Below the pieces are notes generated by a model, which did not search any database, was not told the DNA's origin, and worked only from the letters and a program-made list of their open reading frames with translations. This document shows, one piece after another, positions 1-11,040 of a stretch of 64,000 nt of DNA (position 1 is its first letter; every line of letters starts with the position of its first letter). Where the stretch lies: the NCBI GenBank assembly GCA_025331125.1, contig JAOALB010000160.1, positions 1 through 64,000 on the forward strand. The letters run 5' to 3'. Origin of the DNA: Mycogone perniciosa (lineage: Eukaryota > Ascomycota > Sordariomycetes > Hypocreales > Hypocreaceae). A program made the position numbers and the translations under genes.

Positions 1-76
<76 letters not shown>
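1..76. repeat. 76-base poly-C run at the window edge
   Basis: The first 76 bases are all C. The run ends inside an intron of the following Sec14 gene, whose upstream exons are missing. A homopolymer this long at an edge is most likely an assembly or sequencing artefact, not a natural tract. It is neither a telomere repeat nor coding. Confidence 0.9.
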
Positions 77-99
77 TATCGCTAATAGGTGTTGGTTAG

Positions 100-753
100 G
101 ATGGCCGTCCGATCTACATCGAGACTCTTGGCGGTATCGACTTGACCGCCATGTATAAGATCACCATGGCTGAACGCATGTTGACCAACCTTGCTGTCGA
201 GTATGAGCGCGTCGCCGACCCGCGTCTCCCCGCCTGCTCTCGCAAGGCGGGCCACCTCCTCGAGACCTGCTGCACCATCATGGACCTCAAGGGCGTCACT
301 ATCACCAAGGTGCCTCAGGTGTACTCGTACGTCCGCCAGGCCTCGGTCATCTCGCAGAACTACTACCCTGAGCGTCTGGGCAAGCTGTACCTTATCAATG
401 CCCCGTTCGGATTCTCCGCCGTCTGGGGTGCCGTCAAGGGCTGGCTTGATCCCGTAACTGTCAAGAAGATCAACATCTTGGGCGGTAACTATCAGAGTGA
501 GCTGTTCAAGCAGATTGACCCAGAGAACCTGCCCAAGGATTTTGGCGGATCATGCCAGTGCCAGGGCGGCTGCGAGAACAGTGATGCTGGCCCTTGGCAC
601 GACCCTCAGTGGGCCAGGCCCGCTAAGTGGGAGAAGAAGGCCGATGCTGCCACTACTATCGAGAACAAGGGTTCTACCATTGAGACCCCTGCCGGGGCTG
701 CCAGCACAGAGATTGCTTCTGGAGAAGAGGTCAAGGCGACTGCTGCGGCTTAG
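100..753 (+). CDS. SEC14: Sec14-like phosphatidylinositol/phosphatidylcholine transfer protein, 5' truncated
   Basis: This is the C-terminal part of a CRAL-TRIO lipid-binding protein of the Sec14 family, which moves PI and PC and supports Golgi export. The readable exon starts at 100, just after a TTAG acceptor (98-99). The first residues read DGRPIYIETLGGID, the Sec14 signature GRP-Y-IE-LG. Downstream come RMLTNL, the gate-helix region around ITKVPQVYSYVRQASVISQNYYPERLG, and KLYLINAPFGFS. The conserved NLPKDFGG is followed by a Cys-rich CQCQGGC turn, and the tail is Ala/Glu/Thr-rich and looks disordered. The exon gives about 217 residues; a full Sec14 has roughly 300-350. The N-terminal CRAL-TRIO_N domain and start codon are missing because the sequence breaks into poly-C at base 76. 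The stop is TAG at 751-753. The family call is very secure; the one-to-one SEC14 orthology is likely. Confidence 0.9.
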   Translation, partial: DGRPIYIETLGGIDLTAMYKITMAERMLTNLAVEYERVADPRLPACSRKAGHLLETCCTIMDLKGVTITKVPQVYSYVRQASVISQNYYPERLGKLYLINAPFGFSAVWGAVKGWLDPVTVKKINILGGNYQSELFKQIDPENLPKDFGGSCQCQGGCENSDAGPWHDPQWARPAKWEKKADAATTIENKGSTIETPAGAASTEIASGEEVKATAAA

Positions 754-1337
754 ACGGGGCGCGAGGCTGGGTAGCTATCGGGGAGGCATAGATGGCCACT
801 TCTTACGCTCCTTGCCGTCTGGTGGCTGGTAAAGAGCTCTCCAGACGATGATGAATAAAGGAAAATGGACTCAAAAAAAAACAGGCATATTAGGGTTGGG
901 GTGTTAGAGGGGAGGGTGGTGCATAATATACAGCCCTGAAGTAGAGATGGGAGGAGCTAACACTTGAATTCTTCGCAGGGATAGCTTTCTCTTGGACGTT
1001 TTGTTTTTCATCAGAAGAAGCCACCGTGCTTATTTTTGTCGTGGATTTCCTTCTCCCTTGCCACGTAACTGCATGCCGTGAGCCGCGATTTGATTGTTGG
1101 TGCCAGACATAAAAAAAACAAGATATTGATTGATACCATGATTTGATTCCATTCCTGGACGTGATATTTCCACCGCTTGGAAAAATTACCAAGTCATGCC
1201 ATAGCTGTCTTGCCCTTTGACGCCTAAACCCGCCCCCTGTTACGTGTAAACTCCTGTTGCCCAAAATCATAGAACCGTCCAACTGTCCCCCCTCCACCGC
1301 ACGGTCTGCACTTTGCATGTGTATTGTATTGTATCAA
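754..1337. other. Intergenic, convergent 3' ends of Sec14 and MIS14
   Basis: This is the spacer between two genes that converge. A short A-rich stretch with 'aataaa'-like sequence lies near 850-882 and could serve Sec14 mRNA 3' end formation. No credible gene was seen. Confidence 0.5.
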
Positions 1338-2107
1338 TCACTGCCGCCCTTTCGTAACCACGTACTCTCCCGCAACCCTCGCCCTCTCCATTTTCGCCAC
1401 GACAGCAGGCATGTCCCTCTTTAACCTACCCAACCCCTGAACCGCATTCTTAAACCCGCTCTCCACAACCTCCTGCCTCGGTAGATCCTCCACGGCCAAA
1501 TCAGCTGCCGTCGCCGCCAGAGTAGCAGCCGAAGCATCCCTCTCCACGCGCTCGCGTAGGGCTTCCTCATCGTTCTTCATCGACGTGTGGATGTGCTCTG
1601 CGTGCTTCTTGGCATAATTGGCCGGCACGGAGCGTTTTAAAGAGGCGACTTCCTCGAGGAGCTTCTCTTCTTGGGAGATGAGGTCGGCGACTTGGCGGCG
1701 CTTGCGCGTGTCGAAGGGTTCGTAGGCGAGATCTGGCGCTGGGGCTGCGGCGTTGAGAAACGGCTCGGGAGAGACGGGGAGGCCATTGATGGAGAGGTTC
1801 GGAGAGGCGAGGGAAAAGGTCTTATTGATGTACTAAATAAGAAGAAAAAGACCACCATACGTTAGCAACAAAATGTCAATGTAGTTTTTGTTAGGGGTGG
1901 GGGTTCTGGGAATACCTCGTTCACGAGCGCCTCGATTTGATTGCGCAACTCATCCTCGCCGCCGTCAGCACCCTCTACGGGCGGGAAAGCTTCGTTAAGG
2001 CGGGCGGCGGCGGCGTTTCGCACGTTGGTGATGAGGTAGCTGAGGTCTTCGGGGCTTTGAAGCTCGATCTTGCGCTGGACTTGGGAGACGACGGATTCGG
2101 AATCCAT
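1338..2107 (-). CDS. MIS14: Kinetochore protein Mis14/Nsl1 (MIND/Mis12 complex)
   Basis: This is a subunit of the four-protein Mis12/MIND complex that links inner kinetochore chromatin to Ndc80 microtubule-binding complexes. It has two exons, 2107-1916 and 1832-1338. The 83-bp intron has donor GTATTC and acceptor TTTAG, and it joins codons in phase 0. The protein is 228 residues. The start reads MDSESVVSQVQRKIELQ, followed by the family hallmark SPEDLSYLITNVRNAA and then LNEAFPPVEGADGG. After the intron come YINKTF, NLSINGLPV and YEPFDTRKRRQV, all typical of fungal Mis14. The C-terminal half (residues about 110-228) is charged and helical, as expected for the coiled-coil rod. An unspliced reading would terminate early, so the intron is needed. 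Gene 10 in this window (SPC34) is another kinetochore component, but the two are 22 kb apart and there is no sign that they are linked functionally by position. Confidence 0.9.
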
Positions 2108-3833
2108 GAGTAGATGGAGGCAGTATTATCTTGGAATTTTTGTTCGAGGCTTTGGAATTGAGGATGGTGTGTCCATGGGGCTCTGGTTTCCTCGCTTTCT
2201 GGCCCCCTCCCCGCCGGATACCGATTTTGTGGAAAGGAAAGGGAAACAAGATAAGATAAAAGGTCTTTGTCGTTGATAGTTGATAGTGGATAGTGATGAT
2301 GGTTTGCGCGTGGGCGCGTTGGTGGGATGGTGGTGTTGAGGTACAAGGTACTTGTCAAAGGGTACGTACCCCTCTCGGTGTAAGGTGGATGTGGGGCAAA
2401 GAGTATCAAGGCTTGTTGGATCTACAAAGTACTCCGTACAGGTGCGGAGAATTATGATGGACTTCATACGAGCAATTTCACAGTCATTTATTTAATCGAG
2501 ATTTGCAGGTGGGCTGTCCGATTTCCCTCTCGGGAGTACCACATCATAGGCCGCCCATGAAACTCGCCATCCTCCTATTCCTATACATTCTTTGCACTGA
2601 AAATATACAATATTCACACCATCGAGCCGGAATTCACCAGTGCATCATTCACATTAGCTTAGCTCTCTCATCTTATCTGTTCCCGCCAAAACTGCTTCAC
2701 CTCCGACCATCGGACAAGGTCACGTCACTTTTAGCAACTATGGTCTTACCGCAAACAGCAATGCTACTACTACATATCAACGCATATCCTAGAATCGTCT
2801 AACCCATCGAGAAGTGCCCCGAGAGAAGAGAGGAGAACATGACCCATCGTCGTTATCAGCAACTCCATTCTGGTGACAAAATCTATTGTTTGCTCAAACC
2901 GCCAATCAGTTGGGCTCGTTGACGCCGGATGAATTATGGAGAGAGGTACTTCGTACTTTGTAGATACGTACTATCTTGGATAGGAAGGCAACAAGGTTAG
3001 GTGCTTCCGTTCCGCGGCTACACACACACCTTGATTGTGGGGTAAAAAAGGACCCATTCCGCATGCGGGGCAGCCCAACATCATAACTACTAGGTATGTA
3101 CGGAGTATGTACTCATAATATCGTCGTATGGAGTAATCTACTACGGAGTACGACCTACTACTACTAATATTGCGGCCTTGGCATGACCTGTTGTTGAATC
3201 GTTTTGGACTGAGGGCACAAGTGCTTTAGGCTGTCATTTAGGCTCTCCTTAAAGACCCAACGTAGATGTATGCATGTGATTGTCGAGGCCATGTTGTGTG
3301 ATGCTACTGCATGCAGAAATATATGACTGTCACAACACAATCGGGGCCTGGAGCAAAACAAAACTGAGTGGAAATTACATTTTCTAGAGCAGAGTACCGA
3401 AAGAACCTCTCAACGCTCCTCAGAGCAGTAGATCCCTCCCAAGAACCCATCCCAACCATCGTAGATGCCAGCATATCAATCAATCGTCAAAAGTTCGTAG
3501 AGTACACACCAAAAAAAAATGCAAAAGAAGGAAAAAGCCCAACTGAGACGGCCTCAAAGCGTGGCAACGTCTCCAATCAAAGTAATGCCGGCTCCATCCA
3601 GTGTACTCCACGCCAAGGTGTTATCAGTCGGTCCTTCCTTTCAAAGCGAACAAGCCCCCAGATCCGAATGAGACAAAGAGCCCAAAGCCTATAGACGCCG
3701 TCGGATTACCGATATAAGCAGCAAATAAAACAAAGGCCAAGCCCAAAAAGTCTCGCGAAAGGAGATGTCTAAATGGTTGCATGTCCGTATGATGAATGCA
3801 GGGTGCGGGACGAGAAGAAATCAAACGACACAC
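2108..3833. other. Intergenic region with TACGGAGTA-type motifs
   Basis: This 1.7 kb contains the MIS14 promoter side and the 3' side of the next minus-strand gene. Exact motif copies sit at 2430-2438, 3099-3107 and 3142-3150, with the sister form at 2947-2955. An open frame at 3368-3694 (+) has no recognisable protein character and is not called. Confidence 0.5.
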
Positions 3834-4434
3834 TCATTCAGGGAGCATGTTCCGTAGCTCCTCTTCGCTGAGGTAGATCTCGTGCACTGGATCGCGGCGG
3901 TTCTCGAGCGGGACGTAGTCACAGTCGATATAGGAGGGGAGGAAGATTTCTGTATTCCTAGTCAGCTACCCTCACGCTTTTGTGCTGCACTGTTGAGTGA
4001 GTGCCATGTAACATACCAGGGTTCCAGACAAAGCCTTGGCTCGAGGAGAGGTAGGAGATCTGTGTTGGGGTCAGCATGATCAAATAGCCCACAACACTTA
4101 GGAGAGGGAGGAGGGGTTTACCAAACGAGGAGGTCCATCTTCGGTTCCGATGTTGATGACGGTACACTCTTGCTTGGAGAGAGCCGAACCTATGTGCCGA
4201 GATCAGCAAACGGAAGAGGCACAAGGCAGGAGAGAAAAAGGGAGTCTTCATACTCAATAGGCTAGGTCGTCGGGTATGCAGGATCTTGGACTTAGTCTTG
4301 GGTGTTGAGGACGGCGTTGGAGAGGACGGTGAGCTAGAGTAGGAACTGCCAGAAGAGCTGCCGGTCGTCTTGGATGACTGGGAGTATCCTGCCGCCGAAG
4401 ACGGACCAGCCGGGATGTTGATTGAAGACGACAT
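3834..4434 (-). CDS. Small conserved-looking protein of unknown function, four exons
   Basis: I do not recognise this gene, but splicing gives a clean 135-residue protein. The exons are 4434-4254, 4189-4122, 4059-4017 and 3949-3834. All three introns have GT-AG ends and the phases agree (1, 0, 1). The N-terminal 50 residues are Ser/Pro/Thr-rich and probably disordered (MSSSINIPAG, then a Ser-rich run). The C-terminal 85 residues look folded: KILHTRRPSLLSSALSKQE, CTVINIGTEDGPPRL, then SQGFVWNPEIFLPSYIDCDY and an acidic end DPVHEIYLSEEELRNMLPE. The density of Trp, Tyr and Cys and the matching splice phases argue that it is real. One long unspliced open frame covers the region but fails at the third exon. 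No signal peptide or membrane segment is visible. The gene lies 1.2 kb from divergent RPT3. Confidence 0.72.
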
Positions 4435-5670
4435 GCTGGGTGAGGGGAGCCTGCCCGTACCAGCTGACGAAGTGAGGCGCGGAGACGGGGAGCTGGCCGG
4501 ATGGAGCCCAGGACAGTATTGGGAGGAGGGCTGGGAATGACGCAGAAGAGAGAAGAGGGGGACGCCCACGGCAACACAAAGAGTGAGAGAGTGAGATAGA
4601 TCAAGAGGGGGCCGATAGTCAGGGCTGATGCGGAAGTATGGCGGCCGCCACAGGAGAAATCGAAGAGGCTGTTGGGGAGGAGGCGATGTTGGTAAGATGC
4701 AAAAGTCGAAAGATGGAAGTGTGACTGGTGGCAGGCGAGATGAGTGAGGATCGGGAGACGGAGGACGGAAGACGGACGTCTGGTTACTCACGGAGTACGT
4801 ACTTGATGTGTGGCTGTAGCACATACGAGTACTCCGTACTACTACTAAACTTATGACTCCATCCTCCGTGCTTCGTACATGGTACATACTTCGTACATAC
4901 ATGGGCCTACGGTGCCATGTCACGGCTCTGAATCACACTCGCATCATTCCACGGCTGGTTGGGCTATAAGCCGCTAGGCACTTACTCACTGGTACCCGGA
5001 CGGCATTAGAGACGTCCAGCATTGTCCAGCGTCCTCCGGTGAGGAGCCTTATCAGCAGCAAGTATCGGCGACCCGTGGCACACCAGCTGGCAGGGATCTC
5101 GCCGACGAATCCCCCCGCCCAAAGGGCAGCCAGACTGGCCAGGCGGGACCGTGGGCCCAATCGGAGCGTCTCTCTGCCTGGGGCTGTCGTGGGCCTCACC
5201 TTGACCACCTGTTTGGCTGCCTGCTACTGCGTATTAGTACGGAGTAGCACTGCAGTCCTGCCTGTGTTTGAGGCCCTAAACAGGGCCCTGCAAGCACTAA
5301 AATCAAGGTCCGCAGCGCCTTGGGCGGGGTGCTCAGACACCGGGAAAGGGCCAATCAAATCCGTGCGTCTCGGGACGCCGGATTAGGTAGGGTAGCCTTC
5401 GAGCAACAACTCCAGGCCCCGTCACGTGACTCTTCTGACTAAGCACAGCTAGGCAAGGAAGGCTGCGTCAATGTTGACGCCTGGCCGATGATGATAGATA
5501 GTAGCTTGGTAACGAGGAAGCTGGCTTAGCATCTTCCACCATACTATCAACCAAATCCTCCCTGCAAACCGCCACCAAGTCGCACCGCATCCTCGCGTCG
5601 AATCGGCGGCAGCACTACACGGACTTACTACATTGCTTGACAAGCAACTCTTGCCGGTGCCGAATCCAAG
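4435..5670. other. Divergent promoter region between the small unknown gene and RPT3
   Basis: This 1.2 kb spacer holds motif copies at 4830-4838 and 5238-5246, the sister form at 4887-4895, and a CACGTG palindrome near 5423. Open frames here look random in composition. Confidence 0.5.
5421..5430. promoter_or_regulatory. GTCACGTGAC palindrome (E-box/Cbf1-type site) upstream of RPT3
   Basis: This is a perfect 10-base palindrome with a CACGTG core, 241 bases before the RPT3 start codon. bHLH factors of the Cbf1/Pho4/SREBP type bind such cores in fungi. Use in this gene is inferred from position only. Confidence 0.4.
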
Positions 5671-7142
5671 ATGGGCGACGTTGCAGTGGAAAGCCAGTCA
5701 ACCCATTTGCCGCCTCACAAGAAGGCCGCGCCGATTCCGAACATCGACAACTTTGAGGAATTGCCGGCTGATGGCGTGCACGACTACGTGACTCTGAAGA
5801 AGCTCCAGAGGCAATTAGAGTACGGCCCTCTTTCCGCAGCTGTTCTCCTCAGAGGCACCGCCCGCCACATCAAATCAACTGCCGCTGACGCCCTGCCTTA
5901 GATATATCCAACTACAAGAGGAATACATCAAGGATGAGCAAAGGTTTGTTTCTAGCAGTCTTGTTCTGTGGCTTCTTCATGCCGCCTTCCACTCTCGGAG
6001 CTAACTCGCGTTGCAGGAGTCTGAAGCGGGAGCTAGTACGAGCTCAAGAAGAGATCAAGCGCATCCAGAGTGTGCCGCTTGTCATCGGCCAGTTTATGGA
6101 AGCCATCGACCAAAAGTAAGCCTTCATTACACTTGGCTATATCCTTGAGGCCGTGGCTAACAATACTTCTAGTACTGGTATCGTGCAATCAAGCACTGGC
6201 TCCAACTATGTAGTCCGCATTCTCTCCACCCTCGACCGCGAAAAGCTCAAGCCCTCCTCCTCCGTTGCCCTCCACAGACACTCCAATGCCCTCGTCGACA
6301 TCCTGCCCCCGGAGGCCGACTCCTCCATCGCCATGCTTGGCGCCGATGAGAAGCCCGATGTGACATATGCCGATGTTGGTGGTCTGGATATGCAGAAGCA
6401 GGAGATTCGTGAGGCCGTCGAACTGCCCCTGACACACTTCGACCTCTACAAGCAAATTGGAATAGATCCCCCTCGTGGTGTCCTGTTGTACGGCCCCCCT
6501 GGTACTGGCAAGACAATGCTGGTCAAGGCCGTGGCCAACTCTACGACTGCCAGCTTCATCCGTGTCGTCGGCTCTGAGTTCGTCCAGAAGTACCTGGGTG
6601 AAGGTCCCCGCATGGTTCGCGACGTCTTCCGCATGGCTCGCGAGAACTCCCCCGCAATCATCTTCATCGACGAGATTGACGCTATTGCCACGAAGCGATT
6701 CGACGCCCAGACCGGAGCGGACCGTGAAGTTCAGCGTATTCTGCTAGAACTGCTCAACCAGATGGACGGTTTCGACCAGACCTCCAACGTCAAGGTCATC
6801 ATGGCCACCAATCGTGCTGATACCTTAGATCCTGCCCTGCTACGTCCCGGTCGTCTCGATCGAAAGATCGAGTTTCCCTCCCTGAGGGACCGTCGAGAGC
6901 GTCGCCTCATCTTCACCACTATTGCCAGCAAGATGAGTCTGGCGCCTGAAGTCGACCTGGACAGTCTGATCGTGCGCAACGACCCCCTCTCGGGTGCCGT
7001 TATCGCTGCTATCATGCAGGAGGCCGGTCTGCGAGCAGTACGCAAGAACAGGTACAACATTATCCAGAGTGATCTCGAGGATGCCTACTCGAGCCAGGTC
7101 AAGGGCACGAGCGACGACAACAAGTTTGACTTTTACAAATAA
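5671..7142 (+). CDS. RPT3: 26S proteasome regulatory ATPase Rpt3 (subunit 6B)
   Basis: This is one of the six AAA+ ATPases of the 19S base, which unfolds substrates and opens the 20S gate. The exons are 5671-5819, 5902-5943, 6017-6115 and 6173-7142, giving 419 residues (yeast Rpt3 has 428). The N-terminus is variable, followed by a coiled coil (about residues 40-85: KLQRQLEYIQLQEEYIKDEQ...) and the OB-fold segment VPLVIGQFMEA. The AAA module has Walker A GPPGTGKT at 204-211 and Walker B IIFIDE at 259-264. It also has the second region of homology, with MATNRADTLDPALLRPGRLDRKIEF. The last three residues, Phe-Tyr-Lys, form an HbYX motif that docks into the 20S alpha ring, as known for Rpt3. The second exon is only 42 bases, and it restores the conserved EYIQLQEEYI helix that any unspliced reading loses. 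A second proteasome gene, RPN3, lies at 34 kb. Confidence 0.97.
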
Positions 7143-8194
7143 AAGGAGACACGTCAATCCTACGGACGTGATTCTCAGATCCATCTCGAAGAGGGAACAT
7201 ACTCGGAGGAGGAAATGGGAAATGGGATACTGCGAAAGAGAGAGGTTGGGGAAGGGAGTTAATGAACTTCGGGCAGGCTAGTTGTTGGAGACTCTATAGA
7301 CCCAACGGCGTTGGAATCTGGGCGTTTACCATACACACACAAACCACACATCATCGCCATTGTACACAGTACTTGTACTTGTAGCAACAAATCTATCCAA
7401 TGAGGGAAGGCTTGGCGCAACCCTCACAAACACACAGCTTAAGTGAACACTCTAGGTACTACTACATGTGTGATATCGAGGATAAAGCATTGAGACTTGC
7501 GTGTTTTGTCAAAACTTCTGTTAAACTCCTATTTCTACCTACCGAAAGGATGGAAGCAAGTCCCTACGGCTATGCTGGCAGCGCAAGTGAAAAAGGCATA
7601 AACAAACACACCTAAGACAGTAATGTTTGTTGTTTGGTATCAAAACTCGAAAACCCCCTTAATAATCCCTGGGCAAAGAACTCCAGCCGTTCTCTGCTCT
7701 TTTCCTATGTTTCCCTTTCCTATTTCCTTTTCCCGGTGGTATTTCCCTGTCTATAAGTTTTTGCCTGACCCTTTTTCGTCCCTGAAACGAATAACTCGAA
7801 AACCCCAGGAAGACAAGGAAAGAACAAATGGATGGCATGACCCAGCACTAAAGTGCGGATAACTAGCCGATGAGAAGAGAAGAAAAAGACGTTCAACGTT
7901 AAAGAGTTTGCTCGCATTATCATTACCCATTACGTCCTCGTCTGGAGAGAAAATATCAAATGCTCTGTGCCATGCTGATGAAGAACGTGATGCTGCTGAA
8001 AAGACGAGACTTGTGACCGCAAGACCAATGAGGTGTAACAGGTGATTAAAGCGGAGCAATATCTGGGCTCCGGTTATGAGCTGCCATGGTCTTGCTTGTG
8101 CGAGGCAGGATGTGCAAATAGACCACAGAACCCACAAAGGATGTAAAAATACAGGCACCTTAGAAAGATGCAGATGTAGAGTAGAGCCCTTCCG
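7143..8194. other. Intergenic, convergent 3' ends of RPT3 and LST7
   Basis: This is about 1 kb between converging genes. Open frames on both strands lack protein-like composition. No RNA gene or repeat was recognised. Confidence 0.5.
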
Positions 8195-9622
8195 TTAGGA
8201 GCTCAGGGACACGCCGACTTCAAACAAGAGCTGCACAAACTTTTTATGCAACGTGATGAAGAAGTCTGGCTGGCCAACAAGTTCTGCAAGCCCGCGGGCT
8301 TTCGGCGGCGAGACGCCACCAGGACCTCCCGTTCGCCTGGTGAATCCACTACCTCCTGTGAGGAAGCTGCTTCCATTACGCTCAACTGCCGCGACGTCAA
8401 AGGCAGATGATGGCTGGGGCGGTAGGTGACTTCCTGCTCCACCAACACCATTACCATTGCCATAGAGAACGCTACCAATGGGCGATGTCTCTGCGGTACG
8501 CTCAGCCTCAGCCTCGGCCAGGCTTTGAATCCATGTAGCAAGCTCGCGGAAGGCCGAAGAAATGCCAGCGAATGTCTTCATGGCAAGTCTCTCTTTGTGT
8601 GTGCTCAGAGCTAGGAAAGCATAGACGCGCTTATGGCCACGGGCGTGAACATCGGGGATTCGAAAAATGTAGGCTGTAGTGTATCCGGCGGCAGAGTCAC
8701 CGAAGAAGATAGCGCCACCTGACGCAGCTGAGCCAGCACTCTGCGTGGTGATGAAGGAGGGTGAGTTGTGGGGTTGCGGAGAGGCGGCGGGTGTGGCCAT
8801 AGAAGGGGCCCGAGGAAGGGTCTCGAAGGAGAGTGCTCGTAGACACGAAGCGCGGATGAGAGAAAAGGAGTTGGCAAGGATCGGCTCGTGGGTAGAGGTA
8901 TAGTCTACATAGTGCACATGGCTTGGGTGGCGTTCAGATGTCGTCGAGGTACTAGAGCACGATGTGGTGCGGGAACTAACGGACGGCACGGCTCTCCTAC
9001 TGCGCGGCCGACGTGGGGAATCATGATCACCATCAGTGTCACTAGATGATTGTGAATTCGGTGGTGATGCCGGGTCGGCAGGGATGAAAACTCGCTCCGC
9101 GGGCGCTCGTGTGCGAAGGGTTGGAGATCGAGTGTTGATAACGTCGTCTGCGGGACTGGCTACACCAGGCTGGCGACGTGGCAAAGTCATGGCGCAGTTG
9201 TCACAAGGGCCCTGTTTCCTGGTAACGGTCTCGTCATAGGTTCGGCGGTAGCTAGAGTCACGACGTGGCTGTTGGAACATGGGTCTCGGGCTTTCGGGGG
9301 GGGTATCGGGGCCAGACGGGCTATCACAACTGGCGCCAGTGCCAGGGGAGCGACGCAAGGCTGGGCGCTCCTGTTCGGTAGATGGGATGCTGCGAGCGAC
9401 ATTCAGGTCGCGGAGCGCGTCGGTAATGGTGGCTGATGTTTGTAACGGAGAATCCGCTGTGGCCGGGGTGGAACGGGGGGCTTTGTCGGCTACATCCTCA
9501 CAGCAAACTGAACAAGGCGTGGCCAGGCCCTCAGTGACCATCAACGGAGTCGGTCCATGGATGTCGCAGTAATGGGCCAAACATAGCTGCAGATTAGTTG
9601 TTAGCCAGGATGTCGGATCCAT
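8195..9622 (-). CDS. LST7: Lst7/folliculin-like protein (FLCN longin domain), start uncertain
   Basis: This is the fungal relative of folliculin. Lst7 acts with Lst4 as a GTPase-activating complex for Rag-type GTPases in TORC1 amino-acid signalling at the vacuole. The decisive segment is the N-terminus, LCLAHYCDIHGPTPLMVTE, which matches the folliculin opening (human ALCHFCELHGPRTLFCTE). The middle is long, low in complexity and Ser/Pro/Arg-rich, with paired cysteines (CSVC, CDNC). The longin-like part resumes with GYTTAYIFRIPDVHARGHKRVYAFLAL (about residues 320-350) and the C-terminal helices QPDFFITLHKKFVQLL. The open frame encodes 475 residues. The first 12 residues may not be coding: a branch-point-like GCTAAC and acceptor CTGCAG end at the QL codons, so a short upstream exon could supply the true start. 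No DENN C-terminal domain is visible in this frame. Confidence 0.8.
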   Translation of the reverse strand: MDPTSWLTTNLQLCLAHYCDIHGPTPLMVTEGLATPCSVCCEDVADKAPRSTPATADSPLQTSATITDALRDLNVARSIPSTEQERPALRRSPGTGASCDSPSGPDTPPESPRPMFQQPRRDSSYRRTYDETVTRKQGPCDNCAMTLPRRQPGVASPADDVINTRSPTLRTRAPAERVFIPADPASPPNSQSSSDTDGDHDSPRRPRSRRAVPSVSSRTTSCSSTSTTSERHPSHVHYVDYTSTHEPILANSFSLIRASCLRALSFETLPRAPSMATPAASPQPHNSPSFITTQSAGSAASGGAIFFGDSAAGYTTAYIFRIPDVHARGHKRVYAFLALSTHKERLAMKTFAGISSAFRELATWIQSLAEAEAERTAETSPIGSVLYGNGNGVGGAGSHLPPQPSSAFDVAAVERNGSSFLTGGSGFTRRTGGPGGVSPPKARGLAELVGQPDFFITLHKKFVQLLFEVGVSLSS

Positions 9623-10776
9623 GATATGTATATGTAAGATAAGGTAGGCAGGTGTATATGTGGGCAGTATGTATGCATGTATGTATGTAGACGTAGACTA
9701 TGAAGAAGTTGCAGCAACGTGGGGGTAAGGCAAGTCGACAGACATGACGTGGCGGCGTCGATATCAACAAGAGGGGCGGGTAGAAGTCGATGCGGAATCT
9801 GCAAGTTGATAGAGCAGTGATAGGCGACTATCTACTACTTATGATGCAACGTCGAGGGGTGCCAGGAGACGGAGACGGAGACGGGGAGACACAGGAATGC
9901 TCGTGATATGAGCCATAGCCAAGCGCATTACAACCCTTGCTTTGGAGCTGACGGCCGAGGACACTCGTCCGTTGGTCCAGCTGCTCGTATGGGCATTGGG
10001 AGGCGTCGCAAACGGTCAGATTGCCGGCGAGATTAGCTGCGGCAATGAAGGATAATAGAGAGCGAGAAAAGAGCAAACATGGAGGCGGTGTGTGTAATGT
10101 GTAGCATATCGGGCCATATAAGGGGGTGATGACGAAGATGAGGGCTTCCCCGTGGGCATCGAAAGACGAGACAGCGTGACATCTCGCTGACTGGGTAGCA
10201 ATAGCAGCAGCACAAGCAACTTTGCTAATAATAACAAGGGCTGTCTGGACCCGGTCCCATGCGAGGGAGAAAGAGAAGCACGGCAGGGAAGATGCAAGGG
10301 AAAAAGCAAACAAAAAAGCGACTACCGGGCCGTGACTTCGAGTGAATGAGTGGAGAGTTGATTGTGCATAGCATAGGCGGCTGCATGTGAACGGATTGCA
10401 TGCAATCTGCATGAGTTGGCATGGCGAGACGGCCAGCCAGAGCCAGAGACGAGGAGGCGGAGAGCATGTGATGTGCGGTTTGGGATGCAATGCAGATATG
10501 TGTGACTTACAATGTATGTCATGACGCATGCAGTCGAGTGGTAGGTACTATCTTATCGCGGACGACAAAGACTGGACGAAGCCGGCAAAAAGAGAGGAGA
10601 GGGGGGTTGTCGCAATGGCAATGGATGCGGTGTAATAGAGGTTGGATGCCTCTAAATGCGGCGCTGTGTTGGTGTGCTGTGAGAGACAAAGGTCCCTTGT
10701 GTTTTTGGTGGTTTAGTGATCTGTTGCACACTCGACGAGACTCGATTTGCGTTTCGCGACAAACAGGCGGACGGAA

Positions 10777-10802
10777 TGAATGAATGAATGAATGAATGAA
10801 TT
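10777..10802. repeat. Tetranucleotide microsatellite (GAAT)n
   Basis: About six tandem copies of GAAT/ATGA read directly in the sequence. It lies in non-coding DNA upstream of LST7. Confidence 0.9.
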
Positions 10803-11002
10803 GATTCGATTTTCACCCACTGCACCCTGCCGTCTTCACTCGACTTTCTTCTCCAACGGGGCGGCAGCTGCAGAACTCGGCTGTTGTCTCTGGTGAAGCT
10901 GCTGCTGGCCGAGTTCACACACAAAGAAAGTGTGGGGGTGAGACGAGGCACGAAAACGGGCGGCGATCTCGGTGGAATTAAGAGCGGAGGTGAAGAGGAG
11001 GC

Positions 11003-11040
11003 GTCAAGCGACAAGCGTCAAGCGTCAAGCGTCAAGCGTC
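11003..11040. repeat. Heptamer tandem repeat (GTCAAGC)n
   Basis: Five or so copies of GTCAAGC sit in a row, the second changed to GACAAGC. The array is non-coding and short, and looks like slippage-type expansion. Confidence 0.85.

Noticed and set aside
1..76. Telomere end
   Set aside because: Fungal telomeres are TTAGGG arrays; this is pure C without such repeats.
3958..4923. 321-codon minus-strand open frame
   Set aside because: It overlaps the spliced small gene, reads through its introns and has random Ser/Pro-rich composition. The spliced model explains the conserved part.
8426..9572. Plus-strand frames across LST7
   Set aside because: Antisense shadows of the minus-strand coding region.
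9828..10529. 233-codon minus-strand frame upstream of LST7
   Set aside because: Cys/His/Pro-rich composition and no recognisable domain; it may be leader DNA of LST7.
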